From contig PBVO01000132.1 in the NCBI GenBank assembly GCA_002729015.1, forward strand, positions 1 to 9,712: 9,712 nt of DNA. Direction: 5' to 3'. Position 1 is the stretch's first letter. Each line of letters starts with the position of its first letter. The notes under the pieces are model-generated. The model was not told the origin of the DNA. It made no database searches and saw only the letters and a list, made by a program, of their open reading frames with translations. The position numbers and the translations under genes are program-made. Shown piece by piece: positions 1 to 5,887 of this stretch. The DNA is from Candidatus Poribacteria bacterium (GTDB lineage Bacteria; Poribacteria; WGA-4E; UBA9662).

Positions 1-294
1 AGATGTTCCTGATTTCTCAAAGAGTACCTGAAGTGATAATTTTTTGATTTTTTTAAACCTAATTCCTAATTGATGAGCATCATTCCTGACAGGTGGATCC
101 GCGACATCGTTAATCTCAATTTTATATGGCTTGGTATTCTCTCTTTGCCGTTTTCTGCCATTACAATATTACTTCCAGTCTCAGTTGGATAAAAACTCTT
201 AAATATTTTTAAAGTCAGAAAACGGCCGATAATTTCTATTAGCAGACGCTATTTCAACCCCCTGCAGTCCGTTTGAGACCATTTCAGCTTCAAA
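1..294 (-). pseudogene. decayed unrecognised gene, runs off window start
   Basis: On the minus strand this stretch reads as protein-like sequence only if two single-base indels are corrected. From position 294 downward one frame gives FEAEMVSNGLQGVEIASAN and then NRNYRPFSDFK before a stop at 199-201. Removing one base from the T5 run (plus strand, 206-210) continues it as IFKSFYPTETGSNIVMAENG and on to KERIPSH. Adding one base to the T4 run (120-123) continues it as IKIEINDVADPPV, then RNDAHQLGIRFKKIKKL, open to position 1. Upstream of 294 the first frame carries a stop (295-297), with protein-like sequence beyond it (YNYVGF). I do not recognise the family. The ending LGIRF is faintly PilZ-like, but no RxxxR motif is visible. 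Both lesions lie in homopolymers, so real decay and sequence error cannot be separated here. The frames are seen; the repaired gene is inferred. Confidence 0.4.
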
Positions 295-298
295 TTAA

Positions 299-469
299 AA
301 TCCAACATAGTTGTATTTTGATGAGCAAACAGCATCTATTGACCGGATTAGCTTTGAGGTCGTAAGCTGCTACTTGTCGAAACCAAGGCCTAATAAGGCT
401 AAAAGACATCACAATTCTAGGTCTAATATGGATTGGCCTAAAAAAGAATTGGAATTTAAAGTTGGGTGA
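299..469 (+). pseudogene. relic resembling the C-terminal part of an ABC transporter ATPase
   Basis: An open frame from 311 to the TGA at 467-469 starts LYFDEQTASIDRISFEVV. This matches the ABC-ATPase Walker B plus D-loop pattern (usually LLLDEPTASLD), with Q where P is normal; one base change, CCA to CAA, would explain it. The DE pair is at 320-325 and the D-loop aspartate at 341-343. Two histidines at 407-412, about 22-23 residues further on, lie near where the H-switch is expected. With one base skipped at 310 the upstream codons add KSNI, the usual position of a P-K-I-like lead-in. No start codon, Walker A or LSGGQ signature is present, so it would be a fragment only. It overlaps, on the other strand, a weaker extension of the minus-strand relic; both cannot be real over 299-409. 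The ABC reading rests on one short motif. Confidence 0.3.
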
Positions 470-482
470 TTAGGTAAACACT

Positions 483-712
483 ATGAATAGTCATCAATAT
501 GGAGGGATCTAAATCACATTTGATCTGGTAGTTTTTAATCTTCAGAAATTCCATTCGTACGGTAAGATCTTTTCCGATAACTTATCACAGAAAATAGCAG
601 AACTCTTGGAGGTAAATATTACTCCCATACAATTGAAAAAGATCGAGTAGTAAGTGCCGGAGGATCGCAATCGGCAATCAAAGTACTAATAAGATCATTT
701 TCAGGCAGCGAA
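483..712 (+). pseudogene. decayed PLP-dependent aminotransferase N-terminus (HisC/CobC-like)
   Basis: An ATG at 483 has an AGGT ribosome-binding site 7 nt upstream and reads MNSHQYGGI. An in-frame TAA follows (510-512), then the same frame continues ITFDLVVFNLQKFHSYGK and SDNLSQKIAELLEVNITPIQ until a stop at 648-650. Adding one A to the A5 run at 636-640 bypasses that stop and gives KKDRVVSAGGSQSAIKVLIRSF. The order His/GG, FD..FN, Y, L..KIAELLxV, then GGSxxAIxxLIRSF matches the N-terminal third of HisC and CobC aminotransferases, where the motif is NGSDEAIDLLIRAF. The lysine-bearing cofactor domain is absent because the frame runs into the 3' end of the neighbouring PhyH gene. So this is a truncated, disrupted copy with at least one nonsense change and one frameshift. 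The family assignment is by eye. Confidence 0.42.
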
Positions 713-742
713 TTTTACTATCAAATTTTTTACTATCAAATT
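713..742. repeat. perfect 15-bp tandem duplication over the PhyH stop codon
   Basis: The unit TTTTACTATCAAATT occurs twice back to back with no mismatch (713-727 and 728-742). The second copy carries the last codons and the TGA stop (736-738) of the minus-strand PhyH gene. The first copy is the point where the aminotransferase relic loses resemblance to its family. The pattern suits replication slippage or repair at a rearrangement junction. Confidence 0.85.
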
Positions 743-1485
743 GACCAATATTTCCATAGGTCTACGGGGATTTCATATCGCATTTTCTCTTTTTCTTTGT
801 ACGACCAACGCGCAAAGACTCCAAATCGTGGTAGTTGGCGGACATTAGCTGATCCTGTGTGGCATAGGAAACAGTGCCAGAATATAACATCACCAGCTTG
901 AGCTGTAAATTGACAAGGACCTTCTGGTGACCGGTCAGAGAAAATTTCCCATCCCCAACCCTCTTTATCTCGAAAACTACCGTCTATATGAGTCGGATGA
1001 TCCAAGAAATATTCATGTGTACTTAGGTGGCTTTTTGGCCAGTAGACAAAAGCTCCCCCCTTAGATTCGACGTTATACATGTAAGTGGTAGCACCCAACA
1101 TGAATCCACCACTCCATCCGTTTGGTCCATATCCATCTATATGCCCATTAGTTGGTAGTTTCCACTGGTGCCCGTTTTCTTCTTGTGGCCAATGCGCTAA
1201 AACTCCACCACCTCCACCGTTGAATAGACCACCTCCTAATTGATCTACGACTTGACGTACTTGTGGTAATTGCCCAAAAATTTGGTTTTCAGGTTCAATC
1301 TTAAATCCATCAATTACGTAGGAATTTGGCCAACCATTGGGGTCAGACAGGTCAGCTTGTAGATGCCGCCAAATTTGGTCGCGCCAATTTTCAATAGTCT
1401 CAACTTCAATGAAATCCTTAAGAATTACGTACCCATTAAGTTTAAAGAAATCTACTTGTTCAGGGGTTAATATTTTTTCACTCAT
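736..1485 (-). CDS. phytanoyl-CoA dioxygenase (PhyH) family protein
   Basis: A 249-residue protein of the PhyH family, soluble Fe(II)/2-oxoglutarate oxygenases with a double-stranded beta-helix fold. The iron-binding HxD is H115-I-D117 and the distal histidine is H209 in the FLCHTGSAN stretch. R220 (LPRFGVF), 11 residues later, is the likely 2-oxoglutarate carboxylate ligand. The N-terminus has the family's typical opening (LTPEQVDFFKLNGYVIL). Unusual is a glycine-rich segment at residues 84-94 (GGGLFNGGGGG), ahead of the metal site. The ATG is supported by AGGAG 7 nt upstream (1493-1497). It lies 117 bp downstream of another PhyH gene on the same strand and probably shares its transcript. 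No signal peptide is visible. The substrate is unknown: family members hydroxylate CoA esters, ectoine, halogenated products and others. Family call is firm, substrate open. Confidence 0.93.
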   Translation of the reverse strand: MSEKILTPEQVDFFKLNGYVILKDFIEVETIENWRDQIWRHLQADLSDPNGWPNSYVIDGFKIEPENQIFGQLPQVRQVVDQLGGGLFNGGGGGVLAHWPQEENGHQWKLPTNGHIDGYGPNGWSGGFMLGATTYMYNVESKGGAFVYWPKSHLSTHEYFLDHPTHIDGSFRDKEGWGWEIFSDRSPEGPCQFTAQAGDVIFWHCFLCHTGSANVRQLPRFGVFARWSYKEKEKMRYEIPVDLWKYWSI

Positions 1486-1602
1486 ATCTATACTCCTATT
1501 TCATTTTGTACACACTGTTGTTTAGAAACGAATAGTCTTTTCGAGAGCCATGGATTCGACCGAGGGATAATGACTGAATCCGAGCGTGAATATCAATTTT
1601 GT

Positions 1603-2499
1603 CTACTTAGTTTTCTGCCAACGATGTGGTTGTACCCCCCGACTCTTTTCCAAGGCCTGAATCCACATCTGTTGCCAAGTATCATAATCATTTAGGACTG
1701 AGTGTGGAGAGGATTCACTGTATACTACAAAATCAGGATGAAAAGGACGACCAGTTGGTGTTCCTGTTTTTTGGTATCGAAGATCTATACTCCAACGGAC
1801 AGTATCACTTCGGTTGGGTGTTGATCGGTGTGGTATATCTTTATTCAATAGTAGAATACTACCCTTTTGCATCGGTAATGTTAATATTTTTTGGTCGGGC
1901 AATTCTTCATCAACAATGGTTGTACCGACACCGGCCTGAGAGTGATGTCGTAACAGTCCTTTTTTCTGTAAACTGGGAATAATCTGTAAGCACCCATTTT
2001 CTTCAGTTGCCTGAACCAATGGTAACCAAACTGTAAGGATAAAGTAGGGATCAGCCTCTGGCCAAGTTACACCAGCATCTTGATGCCAAGGTGCTACATG
2101 TGCATCACTTCCATCTGGTGATAAGCCTGTGGGTAACTTAGCACGGATATGTTGAATCGGGCTACAAGTTATCTCTGGCCCAATAATACGAGAGACGACC
2201 TTCATTAAATTTGGATTTTTCAAAAATTGGAAAGATGCTTTTCCCCTTAGGTACATGATGTCTAACTCAGGGTAAATTTCGTTGTTTTCCCTACAAATAG
2301 AAACTAGCCTCTGTTCGAAAGATTGATGGCTATAAAGTTGCGATATTTTATCTTCCGACAGAAGTTGATGTGCACGCCAATCAATGTATGCTTCGTATTC
2401 ATCGATGACAGGATCTAGATCTCCGTCAGTTAGGGCATCTTCTAATAGTAAAAAACCACTCTCCTGAAATTGTAGTAATTGAGCCTGATTAAAAGACAT
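1603..2499 (-). CDS. phytanoyl-CoA dioxygenase (PhyH) family protein
   Basis: A 298-residue PhyH-family Fe(II)/2-oxoglutarate oxygenase, with no signal peptide. The opening FNQAQLLQFQESGFLLLEDA is the usual N-terminal helix and strand. The metal triad is H139-Q-D141 (PWHQDAG) and H224 (NKDIPHRS), and R235 (VRWSIDLRYQ) is the likely 2-oxoglutarate ligand. EENGCLQIIP at 166-175 is the family's conserved core strand. Length is normal. An in-frame TAG 12 bases before the ATG excludes a longer form. The start has no ordinary ribosome-binding site: the only good one, GGAGG (2526-2530), is 26 nt away, with a small hairpin (GAAC/GTTC, 2509-2522) between. It is only distantly similar by eye to the two other PhyH proteins here, so it is not a recent duplicate. 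Probably first gene of a two-gene unit with the PhyH gene ending at 736. Substrate unknown. Confidence 0.94.
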   Translation of the reverse strand: MSFNQAQLLQFQESGFLLLEDALTDGDLDPVIDEYEAYIDWRAHQLLSEDKISQLYSHQSFEQRLVSICRENNEIYPELDIMYLRGKASFQFLKNPNLMKVVSRIIGPEITCSPIQHIRAKLPTGLSPDGSDAHVAPWHQDAGVTWPEADPYFILTVWLPLVQATEENGCLQIIPSLQKKGLLRHHSQAGVGTTIVDEELPDQKILTLPMQKGSILLLNKDIPHRSTPNRSDTVRWSIDLRYQKTGTPTGRPFHPDFVVYSESSPHSVLNDYDTWQQMWIQALEKSRGVQPHRWQKTK

Positions 2500-2508
2500 A
2501 ATAAACCA

Positions 2509-2530
2509 GAACTAAATTGTTCCGACCTCC
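2509..2530 (-). promoter_or_regulatory. distant ribosome-binding site with intervening hairpin, PhyH leader
   Basis: On the minus strand GGAGG (2526-2530) is followed by GAAC, a six-base loop and GTTC (2509-2522), then the ATG at 2499. The linear gap is 26 nt, too long for initiation. If the hairpin with its adjacent G-U pair (16 nt) forms, the effective gap is about 10 nt. Leader-structure control is inference; translation from a weak or absent site is the simple alternative. Confidence 0.3.
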
Positions 2531-2577
2531 AAAAATGTTATAGATTTAATAAGGAAAACCTGACTTATAGTTCACTC

Positions 2578-2606
2578 ATTATAGGATTATTGAGCTAAAA
2601 GTCCAA
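2578..2606 (-). promoter_or_regulatory. sigma70-type promoter for the two minus-strand PhyH genes
   Basis: On the minus strand a perfect TATAAT (-10, plus-strand ATTATA 2578-2583) lies exactly 17 nt downstream of TTGGAC (-35, 2601-2606; only TTG matches consensus). Transcription would start near 2571, giving a leader of about 70 nt before the PhyH ATG at 2499. No matched repeat suggesting an operator is visible in it. Confidence 0.5.
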
Positions 2607-2857
2607 TCTACTTCCAACAGAGCAGTATTTACAATCTCACTTTTATTTGGACTTTGACAGTCATATACGAATACAAAAAACAGCTTTCTTCAAATTGGCC
2701 GAAAAACACCGATGTCAGTATAATTGAGTGTCTTTCCATACATCATTGGGTGTCGACAGTAAATCTAATAATAAAACTCTAAAGGTGGAGATTAGGAAGC
2801 GATCAACATTTCGGTCTTACAACTCAACTTAGTATTGAACGATGACAACATAGGAGT

Positions 2858-2902
2858 AAGTTGAAACTGATCTGCCCCAAAGCTACAGATCGGTTTCAAT
2901 TT
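2858..2902. repeat. long imperfect inverted repeat (17-bp stem)
   Basis: TTGAAACTGATCTG (2861-2874) is followed by an 11-nt loop and CAGATCGGTTTCAA (2886-2899). On the plus-strand transcript all 14 positions pair, one as a G-U, and three more pairs (one G-U) extend the stem outward to 2858 and 2902. The RNA after it has TTT, then a T5 run at 2907-2911, so it could be a weak terminator or the hairpin of a small RNA. No gene ends just upstream. As DNA it could also be a protein-binding site. Confidence 0.6.
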
Positions 2903-2909
2903 CAGGTTT

Positions 2910-2948
2910 TTAGTATTACTAAATTACATTTACTGAGACCAATACTAA
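2910..2948. repeat. second inverted repeat following the long hairpin
   Basis: TTAGTATT (2910-2917) and AATACTAA (2941-2948) are perfect complements separated by 23 nt. It begins 7 nt after the 17-bp hairpin, so the two may form one structured element of about 90 nt. In AT-rich DNA an 8-bp repeat alone is weak evidence. Confidence 0.35.
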
Positions 2949-3117
2949 TAAAAACTTAAGATGACGTACAGTTAATGGCCGAAAGTTTGTTAGTGTGATA
3001 TAGCGAACTATCTTTTTCTTAAATATTCAAAACTGAACCAAACCACCAATATTTCCTTAATAAATCTATTATAGTCAGTATAGTTTTTTTAGGCCTATAT
3101 TAAGAAAAAACAAATAG

Positions 3118-3291
3118 ATTCTAGAGGTGAATGAACTACCAGCAAATATATCAATTGAATTGAGAATTAAAATAGTTTTTATAACGAGCAATATTAAAAA
3201 AATCCCATTCATGATCTTCCTGAAGCTAGCGGATTTGGAAATAGAAGGCGGGCAGCTGGAGGAAGCTATCATATGGATAATGCTACATTAA
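3118..3291 (+). pseudogene. TPR-like relic or short open frame just before the M20 gene
   Basis: This frame is open for 57 codons from the stop at 3115 to the TAA at 3289-3291. Its end, LKLADLEIEGGQLEEAI, fits the tetratricopeptide-repeat consensus: L7, A8, G15 and A20 fall at the right spacing. Only one repeat is seen, and the upstream part (NISIELRIKIVFITSN) is not clearly TPR. An internal ATG at 3211 would give a 26-residue peptide but has no ribosome-binding site. The frame ends 13 nt before the M20 ATG, and the M20 ribosome-binding site follows its stop directly. It may be the tail of a lost TPR gene or a short coupled leader frame. Confidence 0.33.
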
Positions 3292-3304
3292 TAAGGATAC
3301 CATC

Positions 3305-4576
3305 ATGAATAGCGAAAATACTTCCGTCCACGAGTTTATCTCTGCATATCAACAAACACCGAAAGAAAGTTTGTTATGCCAGTTACTGCAAGATCTAGTT
3401 CGAATTCCCACTGTCAATCCTCCAGGTGCTAACTACTCAGAAATGGTTGATTTTTTGGCCAACTTATCCGGTAGTCTGGGTTTGGAGGTTGAAAAACATA
3501 AAGTAAATGCAGCAGATGCTATTCAGATCGTTCCACATGCAAATGATTATCCACGGTTTAATCTAATTTCCAGATGGAATGTAGGAGCAAAAAAAACAAT
3601 TCATTTTAATTCTCACTACGACGTAGTACCAGCTGGAGAAGGTTGGAGCCAATCTCCGTTCGAACCTTGGATCGATGGAGATTGGCTGTATGGTCGAGGG
3701 GCAGATGATATGAAGGATTCGATTGCAGCCACTTTGTTTGCAATCCAAGCTTTAAGGGAAAATAATCTTAGACCGGCGCACAATATTGAATGTTCATTCA
3801 CCTGTGACGAAGAAATCGGAGGAGATCTTGGTACCGGCCAAATTATCAAAAAAGGCTTGGTAAACGGAGATTACATGGTCAATTGTGAAGGGGGAAGCAA
3901 ACAAGAAATTGGTTGTGGCCATAACGGAATCATTTGGGGAAAAGTATTCGTTCATGGTAAACCTGCACATGGTTCTCGTCCTCAAGATGGGATTAACGCC
4001 TTTGAAAAAATGGTAGAATTAATTTGCCTAATGAAAGAGAAATTAAGTATCCAATTACTCGAGGCCAATCGAACTTTTGTTACACCGTCCCAAGTGAAAC
4101 GGTTACCAACTATCAATTTAGGTGGTGTATTTCATGGTCCTACTAGTGGTAAGGTTAATACCGTACCTGATTATGCGTGTTTTTCTTTTGATCGTCGTGT
4201 TACACCCAATGAGACCATCAAAGCAGTATCTGCGGACATTCACTCATTAATTGAAGAAGCTAACAATAACATTCCAGATCTGAAAGCTGAGCTACAGATA
4301 GATTTAGCTATCTCACCTTGCTATATACCAATCGATAATCCTTTTATAAAATCTTTCGAAGAAATTGTTAAAAAAAATACAGGAGAAGCAGCGAATTTTC
4401 AAACGACATCAGGTTTCACTGATCTACATTTTCTTGTCAGAAATGGGAATCCAGGTTTAGGTTATGGTCCTTGGGGACAAAATGCTCATGGTATTGACGA
4501 ACGAGTTAGTATTTCCAGTTTAATTCAAACAACTAAAATTTACGCCGAATTAATGTTGACTCCTGAATTCGAATAA
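3305..4576 (+). CDS. M20 family metallohydrolase (ArgE/DapE/carboxypeptidase G2-like)
   Basis: A 423-residue di-zinc hydrolase of peptidase family M20, which removes acyl or amino-acid groups by amide-bond cleavage. All catalytic parts are visible: H104 and D106 (SHYDVV), bridging D135 in GRGADDMKD, general base E169 and metal ligand E170 (CDEEIGG), E195 (NCEGG), and H395 (NAHGIDE). The lid or dimerisation segment carries the usual histidine, H222 (KPAHGSRPQDG). Length is normal for ArgE/DapE-like enzymes and there is no signal peptide, so it is probably cytoplasmic. The ATG has AAGGA 7 nt upstream (3293-3297). The next gene, AIM24, starts 101 bp downstream on the same strand but appears to have its own promoter. 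The substrate cannot be read from sequence: N-acyl amino acids, peptides or carbamoyl compounds are all possible. It is not assigned to arginine or lysine synthesis, since no such genes are nearby. Confidence 0.93.
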   Translation: MNSENTSVHEFISAYQQTPKESLLCQLLQDLVRIPTVNPPGANYSEMVDFLANLSGSLGLEVEKHKVNAADAIQIVPHANDYPRFNLISRWNVGAKKTIHFNSHYDVVPAGEGWSQSPFEPWIDGDWLYGRGADDMKDSIAATLFAIQALRENNLRPAHNIECSFTCDEEIGGDLGTGQIIKKGLVNGDYMVNCEGGSKQEIGCGHNGIIWGKVFVHGKPAHGSRPQDGINAFEKMVELICLMKEKLSIQLLEANRTFVTPSQVKRLPTINLGGVFHGPTSGKVNTVPDYACFSFDRRVTPNETIKAVSADIHSLIEEANNNIPDLKAELQIDLAISPCYIPIDNPFIKSFEEIVKKNTGEAANFQTTSGFTDLHFLVRNGNPGLGYGPWGQNAHGIDERVSISSLIQTTKIYAELMLTPEFE

Positions 4577-4583
4577 GCCTAGG

Positions 4584-4613
4584 TTGAACAAAATGAAGGT
4601 TCATATAGATAAT
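4584..4613 (+). promoter_or_regulatory. candidate promoter for the AIM24 gene, with an operator-like repeat
   Basis: TTGAAC (4584-4589) and GATAAT (4608-4613) are 18 nt apart; the -10 matches 5 of 6 consensus bases and the -35 matches 4. An inverted repeat TGAAC-N9-GTTCA (4585-4603) overlaps the -35 and spacer, where a repressor could bind. The short arms make the operator tentative. Confidence 0.3.
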
Positions 4614-4644
4614 CTGATTAGTGAAGAAGTTTTTCGAGTGTCAA

Positions 4645-4661
4645 TTTTGAGAGTCTCAAAA
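4645..4661. promoter_or_regulatory. perfect 17-bp palindrome overlapping the AIM24 ribosome-binding site
   Basis: TTTTGAGA-G-TCTCAAAA is a perfect inverted repeat around one central base. Its last base is the first A of AGGA (4661-4664), the only plausible ribosome-binding site for AIM24. AGGAA (4661-4665) can also pair with TTCCT (4670-4674). So both a DNA-binding operator and an RNA structure hiding the ribosome site are possible. Confidence 0.5.
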
Positions 4662-4677
4662 GGAAACATTTCCTAGA

Positions 4678-5511
4678 ATGGGTGAAATGATGTACGATGT
4701 TTTAGAAAAAGTAGAGTTGGAAGATGGAACTTTGGTCGAGGTCTTGCAATTTTCTGAGTTAAATGGATCAGCTGATGTAAGCGTAGCAAACACTCTTTAC
4801 TTTGCATCCAATAGTGGTATGCGCTTAAAAATGATCCGAATAACTTTATATAATTCTTTTGCGCGAATAGAACCAGGTTCTTTATATTTCATGAAAGGTA
4901 ATCTAGAAAACAAAACCTCTACTGGTGGAGGTATTCTCAAGGGCTTGGGAAGAAAAGTTTTATCTGGGGAATCGTTATTTGTAAATGAAATTCACGGAAC
5001 AGGACAAATTTATTTAGAACCTTCTTTTGGTCATTTTTTTATCCGTGAATTAGGACTTGGAGATCAAGCTCTAATAATGGATCAAGGGATGTTTTATGCT
5101 GGTACGCGAGGGCTAGATATTTCGAGTACCTTACAGAAAAACATATCTGCTGGGGTATTTGGCGGAGAGGGATTATTCCAAACCCAAGTCAAAGGAAGTG
5201 GAGTTGTTGTTTTATATTCACCAGTTCCAGCAAATGAGGTTCAAAAAATAGAGCTAGATAACGAAAAGTTGAGTGTTGACGGAAACTTCGCTTTACTCCG
5301 AACAGAAGAAATCGAATTTAAAGCAGAAAAAAGTAGTAAGACCTGGATTGGAACTGCTGTTTCTGGGGAAGGTCTGTTGCAAACTTTTTCAGGGACAGGA
5401 ACGGTTTGGTTAGCCCCAACTCAGGGAATTTATCAGTTGCTATCGACTCCACGAGGGCTACACAAACTTTCTCTTCCACCAGGATCCGTGGGATTGGGCG
5501 AAGATACATAA
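4678..5511 (+). CDS. AIM24 family (TIGR00266/DUF124) protein
   Basis: A 277-residue protein of the AIM24 family, beta-rich, TRAP-like proteins whose bacterial role is not established; the yeast relative is a mitochondrial inner-membrane protein. Three related segments are visible: 96-115 (SGESLFVNEIHGTGQIYLEP), 162-179 (GGEGLFQTQVKGSGVVVL) and 229-247 (SGEGLLQTFSGTGTVWLAP). They reflect the internal pseudo-repeat of the fold. GTRGLDIS (142-149) is another family-typical stretch. No signal peptide or membrane helix is seen. The first ATG is chosen, but in-frame ATGs at 4687 and 4690 are possible; AGGA lies 13 nt before the first, which is long. Its own promoter and a palindrome suggest regulation apart from the M20 gene. 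Two adjacent hairpins follow the stop, and a strong terminator lies 310 bp downstream. Nothing links it functionally to the dioxygenases. Family call is confident. Confidence 0.9.
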   Translation: MGEMMYDVLEKVELEDGTLVEVLQFSELNGSADVSVANTLYFASNSGMRLKMIRITLYNSFARIEPGSLYFMKGNLENKTSTGGGILKGLGRKVLSGESLFVNEIHGTGQIYLEPSFGHFFIRELGLGDQALIMDQGMFYAGTRGLDISSTLQKNISAGVFGGEGLFQTQVKGSGVVVLYSPVPANEVQKIELDNEKLSVDGNFALLRTEEIEFKAEKSSKTWIGTAVSGEGLLQTFSGTGTVWLAPTQGIYQLLSTPRGLHKLSLPPGSVGLGEDT

Positions 5512-5554
5512 GGTATTTAATCTAGCCGTAAATACCACAACCCGAAGTGGTTGT
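5512..5554 (+). repeat. two adjacent hairpins directly after the AIM24 stop
   Basis: GGTATTTA (5512-5519) pairs perfectly with TAAATACC (5529-5536) across a 9-nt loop. It starts one base after the stop codon. ACAACC (5537-5542) then pairs with GGTTGT (5549-5554) across six bases. No T run follows, so they look less like an intrinsic terminator than like a 3'-end-protecting or processing structure. Confidence 0.45.
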
Positions 5555-5820
5555 CGTGTAGGAAAAATCGGAACCGTAAACCTAAAATGTTCGATGATTT
5601 AAAAAATATAAATATATACTTACCGAAAAAAGATCTTTCTAGATAACCAAAAGTATGATTATTTGCTCCTAAAACTAGGAATATATTATACATTTCATTA
5701 GACAGAATAGTTAGTTACCAAAACAAATGAAGACTCCGTGAGTAGTAGAACTCAGTTTTTGTAAATACGATCTTCCTTATTTCACAAAGAATAATATTGA
5801 TATATTGTATTAATCAAAGC
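5555..5820. other. AT-rich gap between convergent genes
   Basis: No coding-like frame is visible. A small hairpin, TGAGT (5739-5743) with ACTCA (5750-5754) followed by GTTTTTG, could be a weak terminator for the AIM24 transcript. Confidence 0.4.
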
Positions 5821-5853
5821 AAAAGTCAGGTGATTTAAAATCACCTGACTTTT
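5821..5853. terminator. bidirectional rho-independent terminator
   Basis: AAAAGTCAGGTGATTT (5821-5836), one A, then AAATCACCTGACTTTT (5838-5853) form a perfect 33-bp palindrome. The core GTCAGGTGA/TCACCTGAC gives a 9-bp stem, and each strand ends in a run of four T. It lies between the plus-strand AIM24 gene and the minus-strand membrane-protein gene, so it can end transcription from both sides. It is 34 bp from the minus-strand stop but 309 bp from the plus-strand one. Confidence 0.85.
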
Positions 5854-5887
5854 GTTAGTATATATCTCCCCCTAACATATCTGATTT

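Larger units (their letters stand above)
2500..3117. other. long non-coding stretch between divergent genes
   Basis: Beyond the PhyH leader and promoter and the inverted repeats at 2858-2948, no intact gene is visible. A plus-strand frame open from 2599 to 2727 (42 codons) contains the protein-like stretch FFKLAEKHRCQYN. It has no start codon and overlaps the PhyH promoter, so I treat it as a possible relic only. The rest is AT-rich with stops in all frames. Confidence 0.5.

Noticed and set aside
1626..1982. 118-codon open frame on the plus strand
   Set aside because: It lies wholly antisense to the intact PhyH gene at 1603-2499, which has all catalytic residues; the opposite translation has no recognisable motif.
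2599..2727. 42-codon plus-strand frame with FFKLAEKHRCQYN
   Set aside because: No start codon, no family match, and it overlaps a good promoter on the other strand.
3075..3272. 65-codon minus-strand frame rich in hydrophobic residues
   Set aside because: No ribosome site, low-complexity composition, and it is antisense to the TPR-like frame ending at 3291.
3616..3985. Two minus-strand frames inside the M20 gene
   Set aside because: Antisense shadows of a fully conserved catalytic domain.
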